Shown here piece after piece: positions 8,715 through 17,457 of a stretch of 64,000 bases of DNA (position 1 is its first letter; each line of letters opens with the position of its first letter). This stretch comes from Nocardia flavorosea NBRC 108225 (GTDB taxonomy: Bacteria; Actinomycetota; Actinomycetes; Mycobacteriales; Mycobacteriaceae). The translations under genes and the position numbers were made by a program. A model generated the notes under the pieces. The model saw only the letters and a list, made by a program, of their open reading frames with translations, did no database searches and was not told where the DNA came from. The stretch spans positions 310,001-374,000 of the forward strand of contig NZ_BDCG01000008.1 of assembly GCF_001613385.1 (NCBI RefSeq). Reading direction: 5' to 3'.

Positions 8715-10229
8715 TCATGCCGGGATCACCCGATCCTCCCGGAATTTTCCGCCGTAGCGGTGTTCGGCGGCCTCGATGTAATCGGCGAGCGCGATCCGGC
8801 CGCCGGGTTCGACCGCGAGGCGCGGCGGCGGCGCGACGGGTAGCCCCGCCGATGCGGCGACCTGGGCCAGTGCGGCACCCAGCTGCAGGGGTCCGGGCAG
8901 TTCGGTGAGGGCGGGTGGATCCGGGGTGTCCAGCGGGAACTGCGGACGTTCGGCCGGTTGCGCGCGGTCGATATCCAGAGTGGTTCCCGCGCACCGGGTT
9001 TCGATCAGGTCGGCGAGCAACGCGCCGTCCTGGCAGAGGTGGGCGAAACGGAACGCCAGACGCATCGCGGGTTCGGCTATTTCCCGGTGCCATTGTTCGC
9101 GCCGGCTCCCGCTCGGCAGGGTGTAGCGGACGGCGTCGATGGCGATCGCGGCCGTCACCGACAGTGCCCGCCCGAGAACCACCAGTTCCGGGGCGGGCTC
9201 TGCCAAATCATCGATGACCATCTCCAGCAGCACCGCATGCCAGTAGTCGAGTTTGGCGCACTCGGAACCGAGTCCGCGCTCCGCATAGATGACGAACGAG
9301 CCGTCCAGGAGCTGTTGCCCCGCCCCGACTCTGCCGTGCGCGAATTCGATGGTCGCCAGCCGGCATTGCAGCGCCGCTACGTCGAGCAGCGCACCGGAAG
9401 CCTGGAAATGGTCGAGGCTGCGCCGATACCATTCCTGCGCACGGTCGATGTCACCGCGGCGTTCGGCGAGGAAACCGCGGATCTTCCAGCCGATTCCGAT
9501 TCGGTGGCCGAGCCCGGTCCGCTCGAAATACAGCTGGGCAGCCTCGACGAGTTCCTCGGCCTCGTCGAGCCGGTCCAGACGCATGAATATCTGGGCGAGG
9601 TTCTGCTGGGTGTCGGCGAGGGCGTTGTGGTTTCCGGCCTCGGTGAACGCTGTCAGCGCCTGCCGCGCGAAATCCACGCCGAGCTCATGGCGGCCGGTTT
9701 CGAAGTAGGCGACGGCCAGGTTCATCAACGAATAGCCGGCCAGCTCCGGCGCTAACCGCAGTGCGGTGTTCAAGGATTCGGTGGCGATATCGATCGCGCG
9801 GCTCCACCGGGCGCGGTAGCTCGCGACGGCGGTCAGCGAGAGTAGGCACGATACGCGCAGAACACCGAGCTCGTCGGCGTCGGCGAGCAGTGCGCGGGCC
9901 TGTTCCAGCGCATCCTGCGCCTCGTCCAGCGCACCGAGGTGCTGCAGGGCCTGTGAATAGTTGATCAGGGCCGAAGCCCGTTTTTCGACGGCATCGCCGG
10001 GGATCTCGCCGAGTACGGCCCGGTACCGGGTCGCGGCGCCCTCGTGATCGCCGAGCTCGTCGTACACACTGGCGGCGTTGACGAGCGCACTGGTCCGGAC
10101 ACCGTCGGTGGTGGTGTCCGCGGCGTGCTCGAAAATGCGCAGCGCCTCGGTGAGATCGCCACGGTTGTGCGCGGCGGCACCCTCGTACAGGAGTTCCAGA
10201 CCGGGCGGTGGATTCTCGGTTCGGTTCAT
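8715..10229 (-). CDS. TPR-repeat protein of the CHAT cassette
   Basis: 504 residues. Tandem helical repeats fill roughly residues 10-320: LYEGAAAHNRGDLTEALRIF, VNAASVYDELGDHEGAATRY, INYSQALQHLGALDEAQDAL, MNLAVAYFETGRHELGVDFA, QNLAQIFMRLDRLDEAEEL and WKIRGFLAERRGDIDRAQEW all fit the TPR consensus. The last 180 residues are a different, partly helical region ending YIEAAEHRYGGKF. No membrane segment or catalytic motif is seen. Its ATG begins one base after the stop of the preceding gene, so it is translated as part of the cassette. It probably senses or binds a partner and controls the separate CHAT protease. In most relatives TPR and CHAT are fused, whereas here they are two proteins. Confidence 0.85.
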   Translation of the reverse strand: MNRTENPPPGLELLYEGAAAHNRGDLTEALRIFEHAADTTTDGVRTSALVNAASVYDELGDHEGAATRYRAVLGEIPGDAVEKRASALINYSQALQHLGALDEAQDALEQARALLADADELGVLRVSCLLSLTAVASYRARWSRAIDIATESLNTALRLAPELAGYSLMNLAVAYFETGRHELGVDFARQALTAFTEAGNHNALADTQQNLAQIFMRLDRLDEAEELVEAAQLYFERTGLGHRIGIGWKIRGFLAERRGDIDRAQEWYRRSLDHFQASGALLDVAALQCRLATIEFAHGRVGAGQQLLDGSFVIYAERGLGSECAKLDYWHAVLLEMVIDDLAEPAPELVVLGRALSVTAAIAIDAVRYTLPSGSRREQWHREIAEPAMRLAFRFAHLCQDGALLADLIETRCAGTTLDIDRAQPAERPQFPLDTPDPPALTELPGPLQLGAALAQVAASAGLPVAPPPRLAVEPGGRIALADYIEAAEHRYGGKFREDRVIPA

Positions 10230-10230
10230 C

Positions 10231-11643
10231 TCAGAAATCCGGGTCCTCCATCGCCGCAGTTACCTCCGCCCGAAGTGGTGCGATATCGGCAAGCAAGTCA
10301 CCGGCGGAGTCCGCGAATTCGCCGGTTCCGAAAGTTTCGGGGATGACCTCATCAGACCATGCCGCGGCCCGCCGGAGCCTGGTCCGCGCCAGTTCTCGCA
10401 CCGTCCGCCGCCGTTCGGCATCGGCGGATGTTCCTTTATTTCCCTGTGCAACAACGTTATCGGGCTGCTCGCTCGCATCAGAGGTCCGTCGCTCGACAGC
10501 CGACGAGGGGTGCGACGTCTCGACCGGATCAACACTGCGCGGGCGCTGCACCGGCTCCGGCGGCGCGCCGGGATCAGCCGCATTCCGGGCGACCTGCGAG
10601 TCCGCATGCGCGCCCGGATCGGCGAGACCATGACGGTCGTCGACCGCCGACACCCTGGGCACCGAACCGTGTGGGTGAACGGATGCCCGGGAGTGGCCCG
10701 GCGGCGTACCTGTCCCCGCCGGTGCGCTGCGTCCCACACCCGGCACATAGATCTCCACACCCAGCACCGCGCCCGCCGGCTCCGCAGTTTCGCCCGTCCA
10801 GGCGTCACCGTTCAGTTCCAAGGCGACGTCGAGAAATCCGTCCCGAGTGCGAAGCAGGGCGTGGGGTCGCAGGTAGACGGGCAGATCCGTGGGGACTCCG
10901 GGGGCGGCGACCGCGGATACCCGGGCGACTGTTCTGCCCGCTGCCCGCAACACCTCCCATGACACGGCGCGCTCGGAGGCATCGACCACGCCGGCGGGAC
11001 AGTACCGCCAATCCCAGCCGGCGGTACCGCGAGCGAGGAGGAGGTCTGCGCCCCGCGTGGAGGGGCTCGATCCGGCGGCGAGTGCGTAATCGCCGGCAGA
11101 CGGTGCAGTGCGCTCGGGTGCTCTCGTGTCCCGGCCGGTGTCTCGATCGCCGAGATCCGCAACCTCCTCGGCACCGGTAACCGTCGGAGAGTCCGCTCCG
11201 TCGACCACGCTTTCGCAGAACTCCGTCAGCTCGGCGATTTCGCTGTCCAGCAGTGCCGGATCCAGCGCGGCGATATCGTCGACGGTCGAGGCCGGCCACC
11301 AGCGCGCCGCCCAGTGGGCGTAGGCGAGACGACGGACCGCCGCCGCGAGCTCGGGGTTGCCGGGGCGGACGGGGAGATCCACCGGCCCGGTGTACGCGTC
11401 GGCGGCGAGGGCGATTTCGGCGCCGTAGAGCGCCCACAGCCATTCCTGCGCGGTATCGAGATCGTGCAGGGCTGCCGCCGCGACTCGCTGCCCGGCCGTC
11501 AGACTCCAGGTGAGATGGCCGCCCGCGACTTCGAGCACCGCCGTATCCACGCTCGGTCCGGGATCGGCCGCGGTCGGAGCGCCGGGTGGGGCGATCAGCC
11601 ACAGATCCGGTCGTAATCGCCGGATACGCACCGTATCAGCCAT
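10231..11643 (-). CDS. Unrecognised protein, second gene of the CHAT cassette
   Basis: 470 residues and not recognised. The N-terminal 130 residues (MADTVRIRRLRPDLWLIAP ... LAYAHWAARWWPASTVDDI) look folded and mixed alpha/beta. A second folded part around residues 195-300 contains GWDWRYCPAGVVDASERAVSWEV, VYLRPHALLRTRDGFLDVAL and VLGVEIYVPG. A disordered stretch rich in Pro, Ser and Asp follows, and then a short helical end with AERRRTVRELARTRLRRA. The ATG at 11643 shares one base with the TGA of the upstream gene (TGATG), which rules out the longer upstream start. Its fixed place between the repeat-bearing gene and the TPR gene suggests it is a structural part of the same system. Confidence 0.75.
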   Translation of the reverse strand: MADTVRIRRLRPDLWLIAPPGAPTAADPGPSVDTAVLEVAGGHLTWSLTAGQRVAAAALHDLDTAQEWLWALYGAEIALAADAYTGPVDLPVRPGNPELAAAVRRLAYAHWAARWWPASTVDDIAALDPALLDSEIAELTEFCESVVDGADSPTVTGAEEVADLGDRDTGRDTRAPERTAPSAGDYALAAGSSPSTRGADLLLARGTAGWDWRYCPAGVVDASERAVSWEVLRAAGRTVARVSAVAAPGVPTDLPVYLRPHALLRTRDGFLDVALELNGDAWTGETAEPAGAVLGVEIYVPGVGRSAPAGTGTPPGHSRASVHPHGSVPRVSAVDDRHGLADPGAHADSQVARNAADPGAPPEPVQRPRSVDPVETSHPSSAVERRTSDASEQPDNVVAQGNKGTSADAERRRTVRELARTRLRRAAAWSDEVIPETFGTGEFADSAGDLLADIAPLRAEVTAAMEDPDF

Positions 11644-13325
11644 CAGACCGCCCTCGATTCGGCCATCGCCGAGCCGGGCCCGCAGACCTGAATGCTCAAA
11701 ACCTTGCGGACGCGGGTGCGGTGATCGAGGACCACCGACCGGGCGATTCCGTCGAGCAGATCCCAGAGCTCGTCCGGTTCGGCGACCGGCAGTTCCCGCA
11801 CATCGCGACCGTGCAACCGAACCCACAACCTGCGCAGATACGGCCGCCACGGGGTACGCAGTTCGGCCGCGATCGCGGCGAGCGGATTACCGTCGCCGGA
11901 GACGGGATGGATCGCCAGCCGCCGCGCCTGCAGAACATAGGCCTCCCGCTGCCACCTGCTGTTGACCAGGCGGTGGGCAGCCGTTTCCGGTATGCCGCCC
12001 ACCGAAGTGTCCGCGCCGGCCGATGGCGTGATCGGGGTCAACCCCAGCGCCAGCTCCACGCCCGCCGCGGCGGCGACCCGCAGCGATTCGTCGAGTAATG
12101 CCCAGGGGGAGCAGCTACGGGTGATCTCGGTGGTCACCAATTCCGGAATCGGTGGCAGGTCGGCACGTTCGGTCGACACCTGGAGGACGGTGAAAACCCG
12201 TTCGTAAACGGTGCGGTCGAACGGCAGGCCCAGAGCCGCGGTCGACGCCGAGGCGCCCAGCGCAGGGCGACGCGGAACCGGTTCTTCGGTGAGACCGAGC
12301 AGATTCGCGTCGTACCGCGCACAGGACCGGAGCGCAGCCCGGCGCCCCCGCACCACCCGGCCCGACTCACGCACGCCCGACTCACGCACGCCCGACTCAC
12401 GCACGCCCGACTCACGCACGCCCGACTCACGCACGCCCGACTCACGCACGCCCGACTCACGCACGCCCGACTCACGCACGCCCGACTCACGCACGCCCGA
12501 CTCACGCACGCCCGACTCACGCACGCCCGACTCACGCACGCCCGACTCACGCACGCCGACGCGCTGCACGGGTGCAGCGGTCGGCTCGGCTACAGGCCCG
12601 GTCCGAATGTTTTCGCAGGTTGCGGCCGCAACAGCGGCCGGACGGTCACCGGGGCCCACCCATAACGCGATCCCCGTATGGAACCCGATTCCCGCGTCGA
12701 TCAACCGCCGTAGCAGCAGCCGGCCTGGTGCGGTATCCGCCTCCGACCGGGTCGCGACCGCGAGCTCCAGAAGTTGCCGTAGTTCGCCGGTGCATTCGGG
12801 CGCGACCGGCGGCGACGGCCTGCCCGCCCAGGCCGCTTCCAGCAGCCGTTCCAGTTCGGCCGCCCGTGCGGGATCGGTGAGATGGTCCTTCAAAGCCTGC
12901 GTGGTCCGGCCGGCGGCGAATCCGTGGACCTCACGCAGCACGGCCTCGGCGCGTAACCGGTCGCGCTGCGCGTCGGGACGGCCGCTGGTGGCGGCGAGTT
13001 CGAAACAGCGCTGGAAGTACAGGTCCTGGGCGTTGCCCTCGGTGATCCGCAGCTCACGCCGGACCCGTTTGAGAAGCGTGAACCAGTCGGCAGTCGCCCG
13101 TAGTGCCTCGGCGTGGGCGTTGATCCGGCCCGCCAGCAGGGCCGCCCCGTCGGCGGAAAGGATCGCGCCCGCGCAGCTCGGATACTGGACCGGCCGGATG
13201 ACGAGCGGGTCGAGGATCAGTTTCACGGTCCGGCGCAGCGGCCCGCCCTGGGGCCCGCTCAACGCCTGCACACCCTCGAGACCGCGCCACACCTCATCGA
13301 GCACCATGGCCCGCGGTCGTCGCAT
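11643..13325 (-). CDS. Unrecognised protein with 13 tandem GVRES repeats, first gene of the CHAT cassette
   Basis: 560 residues, function not recognised. A helical N-terminal domain (about 1-250) contains INAHAEALRATADWFTLLKR and a conserved-looking AGIGFHTGIALWVGP. Residues about 257-321 are thirteen identical GVRES pentapeptides. The C-terminal domain (about 330-560) holds FDRTVYERVFTVLQVSTERADLPP, SPWALLDESLRVAAAAGVELALG and LWVRLHGRDVRELPV. No signal peptide or membrane segment is seen. The repeat acts as a linker between two folded domains. It is the first gene of the cassette and is divergent from the LpqH-like gene, so the cassette promoter must lie in 13326-13451. Confidence 0.7.
   Translation of the reverse strand: MRRPRAMVLDEVWRGLEGVQALSGPQGGPLRRTVKLILDPLVIRPVQYPSCAGAILSADGAALLAGRINAHAEALRATADWFTLLKRVRRELRITEGNAQDLYFQRCFELAATSGRPDAQRDRLRAEAVLREVHGFAAGRTTQALKDHLTDPARAAELERLLEAAWAGRPSPPVAPECTGELRQLLELAVATRSEADTAPGRLLLRRLIDAGIGFHTGIALWVGPGDRPAAVAAATCENIRTGPVAEPTAAPVQRVGVRESGVRESGVRESGVRESGVRESGVRESGVRESGVRESGVRESGVRESGVRESGVRESGVRESGRVVRGRRAALRSCARYDANLLGLTEEPVPRRPALGASASTAALGLPFDRTVYERVFTVLQVSTERADLPPIPELVTTEITRSCSPWALLDESLRVAAAAGVELALGLTPITPSAGADTSVGGIPETAAHRLVNSRWQREAYVLQARRLAIHPVSGDGNPLAAIAAELRTPWRPYLRRLWVRLHGRDVRELPVAEPDELWDLLDGIARSVVLDHRTRVRKVLSIQVCGPGSAMAESRAV
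12361..12555 (-). repeat. 13 exact copies of a 15-bp tandem repeat (minisatellite)
   Basis: The plus-strand unit CCCGACTCACGCACG repeats thirteen times without a single substitution over 195 bases. On the coding (minus) strand it encodes GVRES. Because the unit is a multiple of three, changes in copy number keep the frame. Perfect identity points to recent expansion or ongoing homogenisation. There are no spacers, so this is not a CRISPR array. Confidence 0.97.
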
Positions 13326-13451
13326 GAGCCCAGGTTATCGGAGTTCAGGACGGTTCGCGGCGGCGAAAGTTGGGATCGGTAGGCGAACGCGAGTTCCTAC
13401 TTTTCTCTCAACGGCCGATCGAGCCGCGACACCGAGAGAACAGGATCCACC

Positions 13452-13994
13452 ATGAACACCACGCTCTTCCGTATCGGCGCCGCCGTCCTCGCCGCCTCCA
13501 CCATCGCGCTGACCTCGGCCTGCGGTGACGATGCCGCGAGCAGCACGGCCACCCCGGCCGCCGAGGCCCCGGCCACGGAGGCGGCTGCCCCGGCAGGCGA
13601 AGCCGGCGGGGATTCGAAGGCCCTGGTCGACGGGAAAGAACTCACCGCCGATTTCGACACCACCTGCGCGAAGCAGGGCAACACGCTGGCGCTGGCGCTC
13701 ACCGATACCGCCAACGAGCAGTACGGCCAGTTGAGTGTCAGCGCCAGCATCGTCGACGACAACACGGTGCAGGCGGTGGCGATCGCCGGAAGCCAGGGCG
13801 GATCCGACGGGATGCCGTACGCCGTCGGCTACGGCAACGGTCAGCCGGGCGGTTCCGCGCAGGTCAGCAAGGACGGCGACACCTACACCGTCACCGGCGA
13901 GGGAATCGGCGCGCCCGATATGAGCAACCCGATGGCCGGCCCCGCGACCGCGAAATTCGATATCACCTTCGCCTGCTCCGACATCATCGGCTGA
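13452..13994 (+). CDS. LpqH-like (19-kDa antigen family) lipoprotein
   Basis: A 180-residue exported lipoprotein. The signal peptide MNTTLFRIGAAVLAASTIA ends in a lipobox LTSAC, with the acylated Cys at residue 24. An Ala/Thr/Pro-rich linker follows (about 25-50), then a beta-rich domain with VDGKELTADFDTTCAK, VSKDGDTYTVTGEGIG and the ending MSNPMAGPATAKFDITFAC. These match the layout of mycobacterial LpqH (cf. its MANPM ... FEIEVTC), including the paired Cys. LpqH is a surface TLR2 ligand in mycobacteria. That role here is inference. Confidence 0.82.
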   Translation: MNTTLFRIGAAVLAASTIALTSACGDDAASSTATPAAEAPATEAAAPAGEAGGDSKALVDGKELTADFDTTCAKQGNTLALALTDTANEQYGQLSVSASIVDDNTVQAVAIAGSQGGSDGMPYAVGYGNGQPGGSAQVSKDGDTYTVTGEGIGAPDMSNPMAGPATAKFDITFACSDIIG

Positions 13995-14318
13995 CATGGT
14001 CCGGACACCCGGCTCCCCGTCGCCCCCGCGCCCACAAGGTGTCCGGGCGCGACGGGGTGGCCCGGTCTCCGGACCACGATCCACGCTGGAACCCCGCCCG
14101 GCCGTCGTGGACAACGCCGCGGAATACGGCGGGCACTCGCCGGTCGTCGAGCCCCCTCTTTCTCTCGGCCGTGGCCGCTCGTCCTGGTCGGTGCCGGACA
14201 AAAGACCGATCTCGTCGGGTTCGCCGGGCAGTCTCTCACCCACGCGCCGGGTACCCCGCTCGCTGTGCGGTGACCGGGCTTGCGCAACGACCCTCGACGT
14301 CTGGGTGATCCCGGTGCT
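13995..14318. other. Gene-free gap with interleaved inverted repeats
   Basis: No convincing gene lies between the convergent lipoprotein and espG-like genes. Two stems interleave: CCGGACAC (14001-14008) with GTGTCCGG (14039-14046), and CCCCGTCGC (14015-14023) with GCGACGGGG (14049-14057). They could form alternative hairpins or a pseudoknot and probably act as the lipoprotein gene's terminator. Confidence 0.5.
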
Positions 14319-15083
14319 TCACCGATAGGTGCGGGTACGGACTCGGTGGGCGGTTTCCATGCGGCTGCGGAGTTGGCGCAGGATTTCGTCCGCGGGGCCC
14401 GGAGTGACGGTGAAATCGTCGGTGCTGTGGTTGTGGAGTAGGTAGCGACCGTCGTCCGGGTAGTCGAGCCAGAGGAAGGCGTAGCCGTCGCCGGTGGGCC
14501 GGGTGTCGATGGTGTAGCCCGGGTAGATCGTGATCTCGCCGGTGCCGGCGCGGGGGCGGCGGAAGAAGCGCTGCAGATCCTCGACGGGTGAGAGCTGCGT
14601 CGGGTGACGGGAGTAGACGGGGGCGTTCAGGTCGGCTCGGCGGGCCCGGATGGGTTGGTGGCGGCCGGTAGCGGCCCGCGGCAGGCCCGCCACCAGGCGA
14701 GGGGCCAACTCGTTGCTGCGGAGCCGGGTGAGGACGATGTCACCGCCGGATTTCGGTTCCGGTCCGGGTAACTGCATGGCCAGCACGGCGGTTCGGCCGA
14801 CGACACCGGCGTGCATCCGTATCGCGGTGTTCTGCCGGCCGTGCACTCCGTAGATTTCCACCCGGATCTCCGGTTCCAGGAGCACGGTGAGCGCCTGGTA
14901 GAGCGGTTCGCCGAATACCGGTTGCAATCGCTGTGCACACCTCTGCCGGAACCGCTGGAAATCGTCCTCGTGCTCCATCCTGGGCGGCTGGTATTCCAGC
15001 GGATACGGCAACCGGTCGCGACCCATCGCCTCGAGGGCAATCGTGAATTCGTAACCACCCAGCTGCCAGCTTGATTCGCTCAT
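14319..15083 (-). CDS. EspG-family ESX secretion chaperone
   Basis: A 254-residue protein of the EspG family, the cytosolic chaperones that bind the tip of PE/PPE-type substrates and deliver them to ESX machines. The signature N-terminus WQLGGYEFTIALEAMGRDRLPYPL and the following central region (VLLEPEIRVEIYGVHG) fit. The end carries ITIYPGYTIDTRPTGDGYAFLWLDYPDDGRY, also typical. The ATG at 15083 gives MSESSW. The longer in-frame extension would overlap the PPE-like gene and is rejected. It is the last gene of the four-gene minus-strand operon. Its natural client is the adjacent PPE-like protein. Confidence 0.88.
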   Translation of the reverse strand: MSESSWQLGGYEFTIALEAMGRDRLPYPLEYQPPRMEHEDDFQRFRQRCAQRLQPVFGEPLYQALTVLLEPEIRVEIYGVHGRQNTAIRMHAGVVGRTAVLAMQLPGPEPKSGGDIVLTRLRSNELAPRLVAGLPRAATGRHQPIRARRADLNAPVYSRHPTQLSPVEDLQRFFRRPRAGTGEITIYPGYTIDTRPTGDGYAFLWLDYPDDGRYLLHNHSTDDFTVTPGPADEILRQLRSRMETAHRVRTRTYR

Positions 15084-15150
15084 GCCGCGTCCATTGCGCA
15101 TGAAGGCGTCCAATGGTCGCGCTGCGATCGGGCCCACTGCCGTGACTCGT

Positions 15151-16494
15151 TCATCCGCCGATGACCCCGCCCGGCGGAAGCACCCGGGGCTGATCGCCGA
15201 GCAGTTCGGTGGAGCGATCCTGGACGAGATAGTCGGGGATCTTGTGATCGTCGTCGTCTGCCCCGCGACCACGTTGCCCACCGGCACCCATCATGCCGGG
15301 CATCCCGGACATTCCACGTGTAGCCGCGGCCGGGCCACCGGTACGGGCCGCAGGCCCTCCGGCCTGATTCGGGTTGCCGGGTGTTCCGCCGACGGTGCGT
15401 CCCGGGGCCCCCGGGGGCTGTTGCCCACCCGGGGTGGCGACCATCGGTGCGCCGGAGGTGGTACTCGGTGATCCGGGCGTAGTGGTGCTCGGCCGGCCCA
15501 CCGGATCTTCGAGCGGCACAGTGTTCGCCGGAGTCGTGGTGGTCGACGGGGTGGTCGACGCCGGAGTTTCGGTGCCGGCGGGGTTGGTCCCCTCCGGTGT
15601 CTCCTGGCCGGGAGCAGCCGATTCCTGCGGGTTCGTCCCGGGCGGATTCGTCCCGGCCGGGTTGGTGCCATTCGGGTTGGTACCGGCGGGGTTCTGCGTT
15701 CCCGCGGGCCCGACCGGCTGCTGCGTTCCAGGATCCCCACCGACCGGGCTTTTCGTCACAGGCAGCACAGGGGTTTTGGTGTCGACGGCCGTGACGCCGG
15801 GCTGATAGAACTCGATCATCAGATCCTGGGCCTGCGCCTGTGCTTCGTTCGCGCGATGCTTGGCGGCCTTGACGACACCGTTGCCCGGAATATGGCCCAC
15901 GAATTCATCGAACCCGGACACCTCGACCGGCGGGACGATCGACATCTTGGTCTGGGCAAGGTAGCCCTGCATGAGGTCGATACCGTTGGCGACCATTTCG
16001 AAGGTCTTCACGAGCTTTTGGGCTTCCGCCGTATATGCCCGGGTACCGTCTATTGCGGCGGTAGCGGACTGGCCGCCCCATTTCTCGGTGACGGAGGCGT
16101 CGACGTTCTTACCGAAGGTCTCCAGTGAGCTGAACAGATCCTCGGTGAGCCGCCGCCAGCCGTCGGCACCGGCATTGATACCGGCGGAATCGACAGCCGA
16201 GCGCTCGGCGGCACCGTTCAGCGCCTCCCAGATCTGCTGATGGGTCCAGGTTTTGAAGGCCTCCTTGGTTGCCGTGGCCGGGGCGTACTCGCCGTCGAAA
16301 CCTTGGCCGACCCGGGCCAGTTCGCCGTTGATATGGGCCCGGTCACCACTCCACTCCCGCTCGGCCGCGCCCGCAGCATCGGTGGCACGGTTCCGGTTAT
16401 CGGTGGACTCGCTGTAGTTGTTCAGTATTTCGGGGATACCGTTGGCAATTGCGCTCAGTGCATCGTTGACATCGGTCAAAAAACCTAGCGACAT
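15151..16494 (-). CDS. PPE-like ESX substrate with long Pro/Thr/Gly-rich tail
   Basis: 447 residues. The first about 205 residues are helical, as in PPE/WXG-type substrates, and include EREWSGDRAHINGELARVGQ, KTWTHQQIWEALNGAAERS and VTEKWGGQSATAAIDGTR (the W-x-G-like turn). The rest is a disordered tail of PAGTNP-type repeats and Pro/Thr/Gly. It ends in DDDDHKIPDYLVQ and LLGDQPRVLPPGGVIGG, a tail I associate with nocardial PPE-like proteins. It has no Sec signal, consistent with ESX export. Start and upstream stop overlap as TGATG, so it is coupled to the small helical protein before it and probably forms a PE/PPE-like heterodimer with it. Confidence 0.8.
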   Translation of the reverse strand: MSLGFLTDVNDALSAIANGIPEILNNYSESTDNRNRATDAAGAAEREWSGDRAHINGELARVGQGFDGEYAPATATKEAFKTWTHQQIWEALNGAAERSAVDSAGINAGADGWRRLTEDLFSSLETFGKNVDASVTEKWGGQSATAAIDGTRAYTAEAQKLVKTFEMVANGIDLMQGYLAQTKMSIVPPVEVSGFDEFVGHIPGNGVVKAAKHRANEAQAQAQDLMIEFYQPGVTAVDTKTPVLPVTKSPVGGDPGTQQPVGPAGTQNPAGTNPNGTNPAGTNPPGTNPQESAAPGQETPEGTNPAGTETPASTTPSTTTTPANTVPLEDPVGRPSTTTPGSPSTTSGAPMVATPGGQQPPGAPGRTVGGTPGNPNQAGGPAARTGGPAAATRGMSGMPGMMGAGGQRGRGADDDDHKIPDYLVQDRSTELLGDQPRVLPPGGVIGG

Positions 16495-16877
16495 CAGCGG
16501 AGCCCTTCCCCGGCGGCGGCGGTCTGGGAGGAGTTCTGCTGATCGGTTTCCGTGAGTTCTCCGATCATGGCGGCGTAGGTGTCACGCATAGTTTCGGCGA
16601 TCGCGATGAGCCCCTCGAGCCGGGCGACCGCTGAATCGTTGTTCTCACCACCGGTTGCCTTGAGCTCGAATTTCTTCTGTATATCCAACGCGGAAGGCAG
16701 CCCTCCGTAGCCGGACAAGTGCCCGAGGCGCATAGCGTCATCGCGATACCGCCGCAAGTCCGTCAGGAGAGTTTCGCATTCGCCGCGCAAGTCCGATCCG
16801 AGGTCGTATTCGATACTCACCGCACCCTCGATCGCCTGTTGTTTCAGGTTCTGCCACTGTGCCAGTTGGTCACTCAT
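16494..16877 (-). CDS. Small helical ESX-associated protein (probable PE/WXG-like partner)
   Basis: A 127-residue all-helical protein starting MSDQLAQWQNLKQQAIEG, with a second helix LLTDLRRYRDDAMRLGHLSGYGGLPSAL and a third LEGLIAIAETMRDTYAAMIGEL. It lacks a signal peptide. Its place directly before a PPE-like protein (TGATG overlap) and after a DUF3558 lipoprotein suggests it is the smaller half of a secreted helical pair. A canonical WXG motif is not seen; GYGGLPSA is the turn at the corresponding position. The pairing is inference. Confidence 0.7.
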   Translation of the reverse strand: MSDQLAQWQNLKQQAIEGAVSIEYDLGSDLRGECETLLTDLRRYRDDAMRLGHLSGYGGLPSALDIQKKFELKATGGENNDSAVARLEGLIAIAETMRDTYAAMIGELTETDQQNSSQTAAAGEGLR

Positions 16878-16905
16878 CTACTGAGTCTTCCAGGTCCGCC
16901 GGGTG

Positions 16906-17457
16906 TTACTTCGGGAGATGCGGTTCGAAGGCCGCGGCGTAATCAGCGGAGATCTCGCAGATATCACGAGTCCAGTCGTCTGCGTCGAACCATGACGCGT
17001 TGATCTCGAACATGCCCTGCTCGGCTTCGAAAGATGTGTAGCAGGCCTTGCCGGGGGTTTCGGTCCGGTCCTTGGACTGAAGGGCGGCCCGGGGACCAAC
17101 CGTGGTTTCGACCTTGTCGATCAAGTTGTCGTTGGCGCGCGCATCGTCGAGGGTGTGCGATGTGGACATGACGGTGACCCGGACCAGTGCGTCGGGTTGC
17201 TCCCAGGCACAGACGCGCCAGCTGGTTGCCCCCTCCGGCGCATCGGTGACCACCCGCTCCGTCGATGCATCCAATCCGATTTCGGTCAACAGCTGATCCG
17301 GCAGGGCAGTGCACGGATTGAAAACTTCAACGACCTCGGTGGACGTCAGCGCGGTAGATCCGGTGGCGTTCCCCCCAGTACTCGATGTGCACCCGGTGGC
17401 CAAAGCCGCTGCGGCCGCCGCGACAAGCGTGGCGTGGACGAAGTCAGCGGTTCGCAT
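16906..17457 (-). CDS. DUF3558 lipoprotein
   Basis: A 183-residue exported lipoprotein. The signal peptide MRTADFVHATLVAAAAAALATGC has its lipobox Cys at residue 23. The mature part begins with a Ser/Thr/Gly linker. It then shows the DUF3558 pattern FNPCTALPDQLLTEIGLDAS, SWRVCAWEQPDALVRVTVMS, GKACYTSFEAEQGMFEI and TRDICEISADYAAAFEPHLP, with four or more conserved Cys residues. The ATG at 17457 is preceded by GGGGAG five bases upstream and so decides the start. DUF3558 lipoproteins often sit next to ESX substrate/EspG genes in Nocardia, as here. It is the first gene of the operon. Confidence 0.88.
   Translation of the reverse strand: MRTADFVHATLVAAAAAALATGCTSSTGGNATGSTALTSTEVVEVFNPCTALPDQLLTEIGLDASTERVVTDAPEGATSWRVCAWEQPDALVRVTVMSTSHTLDDARANDNLIDKVETTVGPRAALQSKDRTETPGKACYTSFEAEQGMFEINASWFDADDWTRDICEISADYAAAFEPHLPK

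Noticed and set aside
12361..12555. Regular tandem array as a CRISPR
   Set aside because: Units are contiguous 15-mers with no spacers and encode a pentapeptide repeat in a coding gene.
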